This document shows positions 19,246 to 27,681 of a stretch of DNA of 64,000 bases, piece by piece. A model generated the notes under the pieces. That model searched no databases, was not told where the DNA came from, and saw only the letters and a program-made list of their open reading frames with translations. This stretch comes from Imperialibacter sp. EC-SDR9. Its GTDB lineage: Bacteria; Bacteroidota; Bacteroidia; Cytophagales; Cyclobacteriaceae. The translations under genes and the position numbers were made by a program. The DNA is taken from the NCBI RefSeq assembly GCF_902498805.1, contig NZ_LR701574.1:62001-126000 (forward strand), read 5' to 3'. Every line of letters begins with the position of its first letter. The stretch's first letter is position 1.

Positions 19246-19783
19246 TGAGCACACTGTAAATACCGCCTCTCTGAAACTGTGAAGGAGTGGTGGCCAGCCT
19301 GGTAGCAAATCCCGCCGATGTTTTGGCTAACAAATTACTCAGCGAATTGAAACTTAGCGGATAGGGCACCCACGTATTTCCTCTGTCCGTGTCATATTCT
19401 ACCACGATCAGCCTGCCGCCTGGCAGCAGGCTGTCCAGCACTTTCTTAAGAAAGTCTTCCTGATCCTTCACATAATGGAGAGAGTTTGCCATCAAAAGGC
19501 CATTCACGTTCAAATCTTCTGAGCGCAATGTGGTGAAATCTGCAACCCTGGTTTCGATACGGGTGGTGCCCTGGAGGTCGTTTTTGGTTGGGGAGAATGA
19601 ACTGCTTTTATCAATAGCAGTAACAACACTGCCAGAAGGCAGCATTGATGCCAGCGCTCTTGTGAACAGGCCATTGCCAGCACCCAAATCAAGCCAGGAT
19701 TGGGCATCCCCGGTGTTGGACACGCCATTCTCTATCAGTTTGATTGCGGTGCTTAGTTCCATTTCTGTGTGGAAACTAAACAT
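19229..19783 (-). CDS. class I SAM-dependent methyltransferase
   Basis: 184 residues. Motif I is clear (SWLDLGAGNGLFTRAL, residues ~27-42), followed by the acidic motif II end (VVTAIDKSSS), a motif III-like stretch (GLLMANSLHYVKDQEDFL) and a post-motif (LLPGGRLIVVEYD). This is the standard Rossmann methyltransferase order. The substrate is not evident. It is divergent from the small membrane protein at 19825 (41 bp between starts) and converges on the membrane protein ending at 19245. Confidence 0.85.
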   Translation of the reverse strand: MFSFHTEMELSTAIKLIENGVSNTGDAQSWLDLGAGNGLFTRALASMLPSGSVVTAIDKSSSFSPTKNDLQGTTRIETRVADFTTLRSEDLNVNGLLMANSLHYVKDQEDFLKKVLDSLLPGGRLIVVEYDTDRGNTWVPYPLSFNSLSNLLAKTSAGFATRLATTPSQFQRGGIYSVLIRPAR

Positions 19784-19824
19784 CGAAAGCCTGAGAAATA
19801 GTTTATCTTGTTCATAAAAACATC

Positions 19825-20172
19825 ATGGTACTGAAAATCATCAATTCAATTCTCATCCTTTTCTCCGTCTACATGGGTTTCAAGCATGGCTGGGGAATGG
19901 TAAGTGCCGATCCCAAAATGCTTGAGATGTTTGGCAAATGGGGCATGAGTAAGCATGCCATTATCATTTTTGGTGCTGTGGGTATTTTTGCCACAGTATT
20001 GATTCTGTTTCCCAGAACCTTCTTTCTGGGTAATTTTATCACGGCTGCTAGTCTTTTGTTAATTGTGGCCCTCTGCCTGCAGCAGCGTGACTTCAAAACG
20101 GCTCTTATTGAGTTACCCTTCATGATTTTGCCCCTTGTTATGATTTATTTAAAGCACCCATTGGCTAAATAA
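19825..20172 (+). CDS. small membrane protein (DoxX-like)
   Basis: 115 residues with four hydrophobic segments (KIINSILILFSVYMGF, HAIIIFGAVGIFATVLILF, FFLGNFITAASLLLIVALC, ALIELPFMILPLVMIYL), the size and layout of DoxX-like proteins. No redox or ligand motif is visible. It shares a 41-bp divergent control region with the methyltransferase. Confidence 0.65.
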   Translation: MVLKIINSILILFSVYMGFKHGWGMVSADPKMLEMFGKWGMSKHAIIIFGAVGIFATVLILFPRTFFLGNFITAASLLLIVALCLQQRDFKTALIELPFMILPLVMIYLKHPLAK

Positions 20173-20243
20173 AAGATTGACGGTCGCTGTAATCCAGAAT
20201 TCAGGGTTTAATTTTGTGCAGGAAAAAGCAATTTGAAGGCAGC

Positions 20244-21053
20244 ATGTTGTCAGAGCTAGAACAAGAAAAACTAATCAGGCGTTTGCACAAGAAGGTGTGG
20301 GCCGTGCAGGAAGACTTCGGTATTATCGAGGCGGGCGATAAGGTAATGGTGTGTCTTTCCGGTGGCAAAGACAGCTACACCATGCTCGACATGCTGCTGC
20401 ACGTTCAAAAGTCGAGGCAGTACGACTTCGATATCATAGCCGTGAACCTCGATCAAAAGCAACCTGGCTTTCCTGAGGAAGTGTTGCCCAACTATCTAAG
20501 TGACCTTGGTGTTGAGTTTCGTATTGTAGAAAGAGATACCTATTCGGTGGTGGTTGATAAGGTGCCGGAAGGAAAAACCATGTGCAGCCTTTGTTCCAGG
20601 CTCAGGAGAGGTATTCTTTATACCATAGCTGAGGAGCTAGGTGCTACAAAAATTGCACTGGGACATCACAGGGAGGATGTACTGGAAACTTTTTTCCTCA
20701 ATATGTTTTTCAGCGGCAAGCTCGAAGCCATGCCAGCGAAGTACCGTACCGACGACGGTAAGCATGTGGTGATACGCCCGCTGGCCTATTGCAAAGAGGA
20801 AGATATCATCCAGTATGCTGAACTAAAGCAGTTTCCGATCATTCCCTGCAACCTGTGCGGCTCTCAGCCCAATATGCAGCGCAAGGTGATCAAGCAAATG
20901 ATGAAGCAATGGGAGCAGCAATTCCCCGACCGCACGGAGATCATGCTCACAGCGTTGAAGAACGTTTCACCATCCCATTTATTCGATAAGGATATTTTCG
21001 ACTTTGATGAGCTGGTTTCGAAGGTCGGAAGGGTAGATGAGTTTGTGCCGTAG
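20244..21053 (+). CDS. ttcA: tRNA 2-thiocytidine(32) synthetase TtcA
   Basis: 269 residues from the ATG at 20244 (a TTG ten codons upstream is not needed). The PP-loop ATPase motif is CLSGGKDSY. The two CxxC pairs that hold the iron-sulfur cluster are MCSLCSR and PCNLCGS, in the expected order and spacing for TtcA, with [14 protein letters not shown] between them. The enzyme activates and thiolates cytidine 32 of several tRNAs in the cytosol, using sulfur from a cysteine desulfurase. No operon partner is visible; the next gene is convergent. Confidence 0.9.
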   Translation: MLSELEQEKLIRRLHKKVWAVQEDFGIIEAGDKVMVCLSGGKDSYTMLDMLLHVQKSRQYDFDIIAVNLDQKQPGFPEEVLPNYLSDLGVEFRIVERDTYSVVVDKVPEGKTMCSLCSRLRRGILYTIAEELGATKIALGHHREDVLETFFLNMFFSGKLEAMPAKYRTDDGKHVVIRPLAYCKEEDIIQYAELKQFPIIPCNLCGSQPNMQRKVIKQMMKQWEQQFPDRTEIMLTALKNVSPSHLFDKDIFDFDELVSKVGRVDEFVP

Positions 21054-21236
21054 GCTCCTCCCACACAAGGAAACGACCGAGTTGATCACATCTGAAAGGC
21101 AGATGGACTGCTCAACATCACTGGCACTTTTCCGCCCTGGCACCTTGCTGGGTATGTGAGAAGCTATGGTGATTACCTTGTTAGTTTCGAAATAAGGCTT
21201 GGTGAGTAGTGACCAGCATCCACCAGCCAACTCAGT

Positions 21237-22574
21237 CTAAAGAGCCAGGTCGGCTTCGCCGGTTTTTGTGGTTATTTCGCTTTTTCTAGCCAGAATAGCC
21301 AGCCCGAACGTTAGTACGCCCAGACGCCCCACGAACATCGTAAAAATAATTACCACTTTACCCCATGAGGTAAGGCCGCCTGTGATGCCCGTGCTCAAAC
21401 CCACGGTCCCAATAGCCGATGTGGTTTCAAACAAGATTTGGTGCAGCGGAAAATCTTCAGTCATAGCCAATAGAAATGTTGACATAAACAGCACCATAGC
21501 GTATAGCATAAAAACAGAAGTGGCCACATACAACCTTTCCAGTGGAATCACTCTCCCGAAAAAAGTAACCTGTTTGTGGTTTCTGATCCTGTTCCACATA
21601 ATGGCCACCAGGGCGGTGAGCGTTGTCGACTTCATGCCCCCACCTGTTCCTGAAGGCGAAGCGCCCACATACATCAGAAAAGTGGTTACCAGCAAAACGC
21701 CCAAACAAAAATTTCCAATAGGAACAGTATTGAAGCCTACTGTTGTAAGCGCCGTCATGGACTGGAAAAAGGAGGCCATTAGTTGATCCTCTCCCAAATG
21801 GCTAATCGATGGTTCAAAATAGTAAATCATAACAGTACCCAGTACGAGAAGCAAAATGGTGACGCCAAATATCGTTTTGGTCGTGAATGTTATTGCTTTT
21901 GTTTTTCCTGAAAGCCTGTTCCAAAAATCGGTGACCACAATGAAGCCCAGCGAGCCACAGATAGCCAAAACGGAAATGAGTATATTAAGGAACGTGTTAC
22001 CGGCAAATTGCTCAAAACTGTCGTTGTACAGGCCGAAGCCAGCGGTGCAAAATGCCGAAACACTGTGATAGATGCTGCTCCATACGGCGAAATTGGGTTC
22101 CACACCAGCCCGGATGAACGCTATGTAAAAACACAATGCCCCAATGGTTTCAATAACAACCGTGAAAATGATAATGGACTTTAAAAAATCCCTGATATCA
22201 AAGCCTTTTGGCATGGCAAACTCGGCATTCAGCACCCGCTGGTGCCAGTGCGACAGTGGGTTCTTTTTGGAAAGAAGCACAAAAGAGGTGAATGTCATGT
22301 AACCGATGCCGCCGATTTGGAACAAGGTCATGACGATGAACTGCCCCAACCAATTGTAGGTGTCAAACACGCTCACTGTTACCAGGCCTGTCGTTGAAAT
22401 GGCAGAAGTGGCAATAAATAAACTATCCAAAGCCGATACCGCTTGTTTGTGGACGAACGGCACACACAACAGAAGCCAGCCCATAAAAGTATAGCTCAAA
22501 AAACCATACAGCAGGTTTTGTTGTGGTGAAAGCGTCAGCTGAAATTTCCGGTATTTTTTAATTAGCCTATGCAT
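21237..22574 (-). CDS. trkH: TrkH/KtrB-family potassium uptake channel subunit
   Basis: 445 residues and multi-pass. Selectivity-filter-type segments typical of TrkH/KtrB are visible: AISTTGLVTVSVFD, SAFCTAGFGLYND, ALTTVGFNTVPIG and AIGTVGLSTGITGG. GASPSGTGGGMKSTT marks the family region near the intramembrane loop. The length is closer to KtrB than to long TrkH. It moves potassium (possibly with sodium) across the inner membrane, normally with an RCK subunit (TrkA/KtrA), which is not next to it here. It is the last gene of a unit with a KdpD/KdpE-like pair and a 49-residue membrane protein 6 bp upstream. Confidence 0.85.
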   Translation of the reverse strand: MHRLIKKYRKFQLTLSPQQNLLYGFLSYTFMGWLLLCVPFVHKQAVSALDSLFIATSAISTTGLVTVSVFDTYNWLGQFIVMTLFQIGGIGYMTFTSFVLLSKKNPLSHWHQRVLNAEFAMPKGFDIRDFLKSIIIFTVVIETIGALCFYIAFIRAGVEPNFAVWSSIYHSVSAFCTAGFGLYNDSFEQFAGNTFLNILISVLAICGSLGFIVVTDFWNRLSGKTKAITFTTKTIFGVTILLLVLGTVMIYYFEPSISHLGEDQLMASFFQSMTALTTVGFNTVPIGNFCLGVLLVTTFLMYVGASPSGTGGGMKSTTLTALVAIMWNRIRNHKQVTFFGRVIPLERLYVATSVFMLYAMVLFMSTFLLAMTEDFPLHQILFETTSAIGTVGLSTGITGGLTSWGKVVIIFTMFVGRLGVLTFGLAILARKSEITTKTGEADLAL

Positions 22575-22580
22575 GTCTGT

Positions 22581-22730
22581 TTATGAATGAAAATGTTTTG
22601 CGCAGGTATAAAGAGCAATTGCAACGCCCACTGCAATGATAGCAGGCCAAATCAAGTGCCTGATTTCCCTGTACCAATCGTGAATGGAATCGTAAAATTT
22701 GTGATTGTCTTCGTCGTAGAAAAAGTTCAT
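22581..22730 (-). CDS. 49-residue single-span membrane protein upstream of trkH
   Basis: This short frame starts at the ATG at 22730 and stops 6 bp before the trkH ATG. The head is acidic/aromatic and cytosolic (MNFFYDEDNHKFYDSIHDWY), followed by one hydrophobic span (LIWPAIIAVGVAIALYTCA) and a short basic tail (KHFHS). The size and position recall KdpF, the small subunit that stabilises KdpABC, but there is no sequence similarity that I can claim. Translational coupling to trkH and placement behind a predicted regulator site suggest a small partner or stabiliser of the TrkH channel (inference). Confidence 0.65.
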   Translation of the reverse strand: MNFFYDEDNHKFYDSIHDWYREIRHLIWPAIIAVGVAIALYTCAKHFHS

Positions 22731-22787
22731 TTGACCCTGTAGCTACCTGCTACTACAAAGGTCGGGCGGGAGGGGTATGTGAAAAAT

Positions 22788-22823
22788 CAAGGTTTAGCAG
22801 CCTGGCATAAAGATTTCATAAAG
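22788..22823 (-). promoter_or_regulatory. predicted KdpE-type operator and promoter for the small protein-trkH genes
   Basis: On the minus strand a direct repeat CTTTATGAAATCTTTATGC (22805-22823) has 11-bp spacing between the two CTTTATG units, as expected for OmpR-family regulators. Eight bases downstream is a weak -7-like TAAACCTTG (22788-22796). The block is a near copy of the one before the kinase gene (24589-24624): 17 of 19 bases match. It starts right after the response-regulator stop codon. Confidence 0.55.
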
Positions 22824-22824
22824 G

Positions 22825-23502
22825 CTATTGAAACCGATAGCCAACGCCGCTTTCGGTAATGATGTGCTGAGGGTTGTTTGGATTCTGCTCAATCTTTTTG
22901 CGAAGTGTGCCAACAAACACCCTCAGGTATTGGGTTTCTGTTTGATAGGTATATCCCCAAATTTCTTTCAGGAGATATTGGTGTGTCAACACTTTCCCTT
23001 CATTCTTTGCAAACAACGACAGCAAATTGTATTCGGTAGAGGTGAGCTTGACGATGGTTCCATTTCTTTTCACCAGCCGGGCAACCAGGTCAACCTCAAT
23101 GTCGCCACAAATAATCACGGCATTGTTTTCGGTGTTTTGGCTTCGCCTGATGGCAGAGCGAATCCTGGCCAGCAGCTCACCGGTTCGGAACGGCTTGCTC
23201 AGGTAGTCGGTGGCTCCGGTATCAAGGGCGGAAACAATATCGGTTTCGTTGTTCTGAACCGAAAGGATGATAATAGGTTTGTCGTACCATTCTCTAAGCT
23301 CCTTCAGCACCTGGTGCCCGCTTTTGTCAGGCAAACCAATATCCAGCAAAATCAGGTCTGGCGGATGGGCGGCCGATAACATCAGCCCTTCCTGCCCGGT
23401 AGCTGCTTGCACGATCTTATAGCCGTTGCCTTCCAAATTAATTTGCAGCAATTTCCTGATTGGCGCTTCGTCGTCGATGATCAGTATCTCAGCCTTATTC
23501 AT
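22825..23502 (-). CDS. kdpE: KdpE-like OmpR-family response regulator
   Basis: 225 residues from the ATG at 23502. The receiver domain has the acidic pair and phosphorylation site in place (LIIDDEAP; LILLDIGLPDKSG; the conserved Lys in YLSKPF). A C-terminal winged helix follows (LTSTEYNLLSLFAKNEGKVL, QYLRVFVGTLRKKIEQ). This is the normal length for OmpR/KdpE proteins. The start codon overlaps the last 8 bp of the kinase gene, so the pair is translationally coupled. With trkH downstream, a role in controlling potassium uptake is the natural reading. Confidence 0.85.
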   Translation of the reverse strand: MNKAEILIIDDEAPIRKLLQINLEGNGYKIVQAATGQEGLMLSAAHPPDLILLDIGLPDKSGHQVLKELREWYDKPIIILSVQNNETDIVSALDTGATDYLSKPFRTGELLARIRSAIRRSQNTENNAVIICGDIEVDLVARLVKRNGTIVKLTSTEYNLLSLFAKNEGKVLTHQYLLKEIWGYTYQTETQYLRVFVGTLRKKIEQNPNNPQHIITESGVGYRFQ

Positions 23503-24508
23503 TGTCCATGTCGGTATTTTGGGAAAACTCACAGGGAATCTCGATGGTGAATTTCGCTCCGCCCTCAGGCAGATTTTCCAGCAGCACCTGTCCGTTCATG
23601 GCTTCTGTAAAACCTTTTACAATGGGCAGGCCCAGTCCCGTGCCGCCTGATGCCGCATTTCGAAGCCGGTAAAATTTATCAAATACAAAATCAATTTCAT
23701 TTTCAGGAAAGCCATTTCCGTTGTCTGACACATGAATGACGCAGTGCGTTTCGCTGTGAGTCACACCAAGGCTAATAGTGGAATCGTTGGGTGTGTGGTG
23801 CAATGCATTGTGAATGAGATTGTGAAGTATTTGCTCAATCAGTCCGCTGTCTACTTTAAACAAGGGCAAGTCATTGTCGGGGGTGAATTCAATTTTATGC
23901 TGCCCGGTATCATCGGTGTTGTCTTTGATGGCGGAAAACACCAGCTCATTCATATCGCACCAGTCAGCTTTGGGCTGAATAAACCCAGCTTCAAGTCTGC
24001 TCATACTCAGAAGGTTTTCAACCTGCCTGTTCAGCCGGATGCCCGCCGTTTCAATCGCTGCATACAGTGCTTGTTTGTTGGCTTCCGAAAGGTCGATTTG
24101 ACCGTCTTTTATTGTGTCGACGGCGCCGATAATGGTGGAAATGGGTGTTCTCAATTCGTGGGACAATGAGTTGAGTATCGTGTTATAAAGCTTTATAGCC
24201 TTTGCCTTTTCTTCTTCATCTCTTTCCTTCTGCTCAAACTCCCTGAATTTGTAAGTGAGCACAGCATTGATGGAGGCAATGACAAAATACATCAGAAACA
24301 TCAGGCCATCTTCGGCTGTTCCGATATGGAAGGTGAGCGTGGGTGGGATAAAGAAAAAATTCCAAATCAACGCACTCAGCAGGGCCGAAAGCATCACCGG
24401 AAGGATGTCGAACAAAATAGCATTAAGTGAAACAGCCAGCAAAAGTATCAGTGCCACAGCGCTGTAGCCGATAAAATCAGTCAACAAAAAACACGCAGCG
24501 GCGGTCAA
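23495..24508 (-). CDS. KdpD-like sensor histidine kinase lacking the N-terminal KdpD/Usp domains
   Basis: About 337 residues counted from a TTG at 24508. The N-terminal hydrophobic spans (VALILLLAVSLNAILFDILP, FFIPP, FLMYFVIASINAVLTYKF) match the four-span DUF4118 sensor of KdpD. The kinase core follows: H-box SLSHELRTPI, N-box HNLIHNALHHTPN, G-boxes VSDNGNGFPE and GTGLGLPIVKG. The ~400-residue cytosolic KdpD and universal-stress domains of E. coli KdpD are absent. No in-frame ATG exists near the 5' end; the frame stays open upstream through YLISVLLIVL, which looks like the first membrane span, so the true start is probably a non-ATG codon within the ~70 bp upstream of 24508. Confidence 0.8.
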   Translation of the reverse strand: MTAAACFLLTDFIGYSAVALILLLAVSLNAILFDILPVMLSALLSALIWNFFFIPPTLTFHIGTAEDGLMFLMYFVIASINAVLTYKFREFEQKERDEEEKAKAIKLYNTILNSLSHELRTPISTIIGAVDTIKDGQIDLSEANKQALYAAIETAGIRLNRQVENLLSMSRLEAGFIQPKADWCDMNELVFSAIKDNTDDTGQHKIEFTPDNDLPLFKVDSGLIEQILHNLIHNALHHTPNDSTISLGVTHSETHCVIHVSDNGNGFPENEIDFVFDKFYRLRNAASGGTGLGLPIVKGFTEAMNGQVLLENLPEGGAKFTIEIPCEFSQNTDMDNE

Positions 24509-24588
24509 TACAATAAGTAAAACGCTTATCAGGTATTGATTTCTTTTACTATAGTTTCTTGTTATTAGTATGTCCAGCTTTTTTGTTA

Positions 24589-24624
24589 CAAAGGTAGCTA
24601 CTGGCGCATAAAGATTTTGTAAAG
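24589..24624 (-). promoter_or_regulatory. predicted KdpE-type operator and promoter for the kinase-regulator genes
   Basis: Minus strand: CTTTACAAAATCTTTATGC (24606-24624), a direct repeat with 11-bp spacing, followed nine bases later by TACCTTTG (24589-24596), an exact match to the Bacteroidota -7 consensus TAnnTTTG. There is no -33 TTTG; the repeat occupies that place, as expected for an activator-dependent promoter. Confidence 0.55.
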
Positions 24625-25287
24625 ATGTAGGGCCGATGAGCGCTGATAAGGTTGGTGCCGTTTACAAAGCCCACTTCAAACCCTGCTAATATCCATCATT
24701 AATCGCAGCGGATCAGCAGATGGAAACCATTGAAACTACGTCATTAACGATACTTCACAAACCATCTTTTTTAATGCTTCACACCCGACAATTGGCCACT
24801 TGCAGCCACTCAGCTCACCCTACGGTATTCCTCGTATTTTCACCTTTTTTAACGTAGAGACCTGGATGAAGGGAAACAGGACTGGCTTTGCTGAGTCTGA
24901 GCTTGGGTAGACAGCCATGGCTCATAAATTTTTTTCAGCTCCCAAATTTGCCTTGGCAGGCTGAAAACCAGCACCTATATGCCGTACCTACGGCACTCGC
25001 TGTAGATGTGGTTGCTATCGGTTGAGCTGACCGTTATGTCGTCCCTACTGGACTAACTAGGTTGTCAGGCGTTGGTACGGCGGGGAAGGCCATTGAGCAG
25101 CGGCCGTCAGCCGCCGGAGTGATGGCAGAAAGGCAGCTATTTAAAGAAGAGCAACCTCTCAGAGCCGAATGTAATTAAAGGGGTTACTCTCACCACTCTG
25201 CAAGTGTAACCCCTTTAATGATCAGAGCGACAAAGGTCTTTATCCATAGTGACGATATCCATTTAGGGCCAGCAGAAGCCAGGCACT
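24625..25287. other. non-coding stretch with degenerate repeat material
   Basis: No credible gene was found. The segment 24886-25054 resembles 28117-28260 (shared GAGCTTGGGT, then ACAGCC, then TATGTCGTCCCTA), and 25104-25136 carries the motif CCGTCAGCCGCC also found at 27894-27908 and 54.6-54.8 kb. The palindromic repeat copy 1 is at its right end, 70 bp beyond the stop of the caspase-family gene. Confidence 0.6.
25174..25219 (+). repeat. palindromic spacer repeat, copy 1 of 6
   Basis: Arms ATTAAAGGGGTTAC (25174-25187) and GTAACCCCTTTAAT (25206-25219) are perfect inverted repeats around an 18-base loop TCTCACCACTCTGCAAGT. Conserved flanks: CAGAGCCGAATGTA on the left, GAGCGACAAAGGTCTTT on the right. 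Confidence 0.9.
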
Positions 25288-27681
25288 CTACTTGTCATAC
25301 ACCACCAGCGGAAAATCGTTGCCATAGGAATAGCCTGAAGGGAATTGTGGCTTTCCCTTGTGGGTTTGCGATAGCTCTGGTACCCGTGATTCTACCCACG
25401 CACTCAGTTCCTTGATGGTTATCTGCTGGTCGGCATTGGTGCCGTCGGCAGCGCCTGCCAGTCCTTCCAGCAACGCATAGGTAAACACCCCATGCCCCAG
25501 CGATTCGAACTCAGTGGCAAATTGCTCCGAACCTGCCGCCATCAACCAGAACGTGCCAGTGCTCCTGGCCAGCCGGGCAATAGCCCTTTCCTCCGCCGCA
25601 CCCCTCGCTGCGACGGCACCCAGGGCGGCAGCCGACTGGCATGCGTCGAGGATATAGACCTGCTTTTGGGCGTTAATGGTCTGAGCAATGTCTTTGAGCT
25701 CGTTAGCAGATAAGGCCTGTTCAAACAGCTCTTCGTCTTTGCCATACAGGTGGGTAATGTTGTGCGGCACCAGGAAAAAGTCGGACGGACGTGTGCCGCC
25801 TTCCGACATCACACCGTGGCCGGCATAGTAGAACACAAAAAGATCCTGTTCGTGTGCCGATTGACCAATACTTTCCAGCGCTTTCATCACGCCTTCCCGG
25901 GTAAAGTCACCATTGCGAATAGTGATGGTTTCCACCTCGCTGAATACACCGGAGGCGCCTTGCTCCATCGTTTGTGCGAAGGCATCAGCATCGGCAGTGG
26001 CATAATTGAGGTTGTATTTCGGGTTCAGGTAGCTGTCAACCCCAACGGTGAGCAGGTATAGTTTTGGTGGATCATCACTTTTGCCCTGATAGCGCACCAC
26101 GAGTTTTTTCTTTTCCGACTCCAGGCCATCAGCCGTTGCTGCCACCGCATAGAAGTAGTTTTCCTCCCCAAATGTAGTAGTCAGGTTCACATCAAAATCT
26201 GCTGTCCCTTTGACGGGCTCAGTGCTGCCCACCAGCTTGTTATTGTGAAACAGCTTGAGCTGACTGGCATTTTCAACGTTTTCGGTTACTTCAAGGGTGA
26301 TGGACGAAGCCCGGGTGGCCGACTTCACCTTCGGCATTTCCTGGGTTTCCGAAATGGCTGTGCCATTGAAAGACTTGATCCTGAGTGAAGGCACGCTTGC
26401 CATCTGTGCTTCCAGGTCCACTTCAGGGATGGCGGCTTCACCCGTCATCAGCTCAGCCAGCAAGCCGGGACTGAACTGTTGATTGAAAGTGCTCTCCAGC
26501 TTTGTCCGGGTAAGTGATTTCCTGGCCGCCCAGTACAGCTTCTCCGATGCATCGGCAGTGCCGTCGAACCGGCCATCTCTGGCCACTACCGCCAGGCTGC
26601 CTCCGGCATCCACAAAGATGTAACCGACGATGGCATTCTGTGAGGCGCTGTATATCTGATTAATATTATCACCGTAGGCATTGACGAGCACCTTGTCGTC
26701 GCTAAGGGCGTAATGTGGATGCGCAATGTATGTTTTGAGGTTGAGCTTGCGGTTTCTTTCGTTCAGGCTCACTTTGGTGGTAAACACCTTACCGCTGCCG
26801 TGGATGTCGAAAACACTGAAGCCACGGAAGCCGACTGTGCCCAACACCTTGTCTTTAACCCTAAGAAAAGTCAGGTAGAAACCAATGTCGTCCCGCTGTT
26901 CGTTGGACTTGCCATCCACTACGCCAAGAATAAATAGCTCGGTACCAGCGTCGGGGTTGCCGGGAGGCGCATGCCTCAGCACCGGAACAGAGATGGCTGT
27001 TTCTACCGGCCTGTTCTTCCATCCGATAACCTGGCCTTTTTCAAGGTGGTCGTAGTCTCCCAGGTAGATGCCTTCGTATTTCCGTAGCAGTGTACCGGTT
27101 TCATACACGTATTCGAGGGAGTAGCGCTTCTTGAAGGCACTAATGGCAGGCGTAATCAGTATTTTCTTTTCAAAAGGACTGAACGAAGCGATAGGGATTC
27201 TTTTGTCGAGGGCAATGGTGGTGGTCAGGCTTTTGGTAGTGGCGTCCCAAATGAAGACCTTTTTGTCAGATACGATAGCAAAGTGATTACTCACAATCCC
27301 TATATCCGTAGTTTTGATAAAATCTTTGGTAGTCTGTGTAAGGGTGGTTTCACCGGTTTCGAGGTCTACCAGTCGAAAACTGCTTTCTTCCACAACCAGG
27401 ATGCTTTGCTGGTCTTGTGTGAAAACGATCTCTTTAACATCTCCAATCTCTATTTTGAAAGTTTTAACGAAGGTGGTATGTAGCAGATCTAGTACGCTGA
27501 GCTCTCCGTTGCTCAGCAGAAAGGCCGCCAGCTTTTTATCCGACGACACTGTCATGCCCAGCTGCCGGGCCTGAAGAGCGTCTTCATCATATTCCAGCCG
27601 GGTGGCGTCTACTACCTGACCTTGAAGGCTCCATGCAGAAAGCAGTAACAGAAAAAATATGGAACAGGTGAGCTGTTTCAT
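25288..27681 (-). CDS. secreted caspase-family (peptidase C14-like) protein with WD40-like N-terminal region
   Basis: 797 residues with a signal peptide (LTCSIFFLLLLSAWSLQGQ). Residues ~25-400 form WD40/YVTN-like strands (ELSVLDLLHTTFVKTFKIE, ESSFRLVDLETGETTLTQ). A short Ig-like segment (TLEVTENVENASQLKLFHNN) links to the caspase-like domain at ~525-797. The catalytic dyad is present: His622 in FYYAGHGV and Cys681 in ILDACQSAA. Caspase-like proteases cut after Asp or Arg; the substrate of this periplasmic one is unknown. Bacterial relatives serve in conflict, programmed death or envelope signalling; with a signal peptide and no toxin neighbours, an envelope role is more likely. It stands alone between repeat copies 1 and 2. 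Confidence 0.85.
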   Translation of the reverse strand: MKQLTCSIFFLLLLSAWSLQGQVVDATRLEYDEDALQARQLGMTVSSDKKLAAFLLSNGELSVLDLLHTTFVKTFKIEIGDVKEIVFTQDQQSILVVEESSFRLVDLETGETTLTQTTKDFIKTTDIGIVSNHFAIVSDKKVFIWDATTKSLTTTIALDKRIPIASFSPFEKKILITPAISAFKKRYSLEYVYETGTLLRKYEGIYLGDYDHLEKGQVIGWKNRPVETAISVPVLRHAPPGNPDAGTELFILGVVDGKSNEQRDDIGFYLTFLRVKDKVLGTVGFRGFSVFDIHGSGKVFTTKVSLNERNRKLNLKTYIAHPHYALSDDKVLVNAYGDNINQIYSASQNAIVGYIFVDAGGSLAVVARDGRFDGTADASEKLYWAARKSLTRTKLESTFNQQFSPGLLAELMTGEAAIPEVDLEAQMASVPSLRIKSFNGTAISETQEMPKVKSATRASSITLEVTENVENASQLKLFHNNKLVGSTEPVKGTADFDVNLTTTFGEENYFYAVAATADGLESEKKKLVVRYQGKSDDPPKLYLLTVGVDSYLNPKYNLNYATADADAFAQTMEQGASGVFSEVETITIRNGDFTREGVMKALESIGQSAHEQDLFVFYYAGHGVMSEGGTRPSDFFLVPHNITHLYGKDEELFEQALSANELKDIAQTINAQKQVYILDACQSAAALGAVAARGAAEERAIARLARSTGTFWLMAAGSEQFATEFESLGHGVFTYALLEGLAGAADGTNADQQITIKELSAWVESRVPELSQTHKGKPQFPSGYSYGNDFPLVVYDK

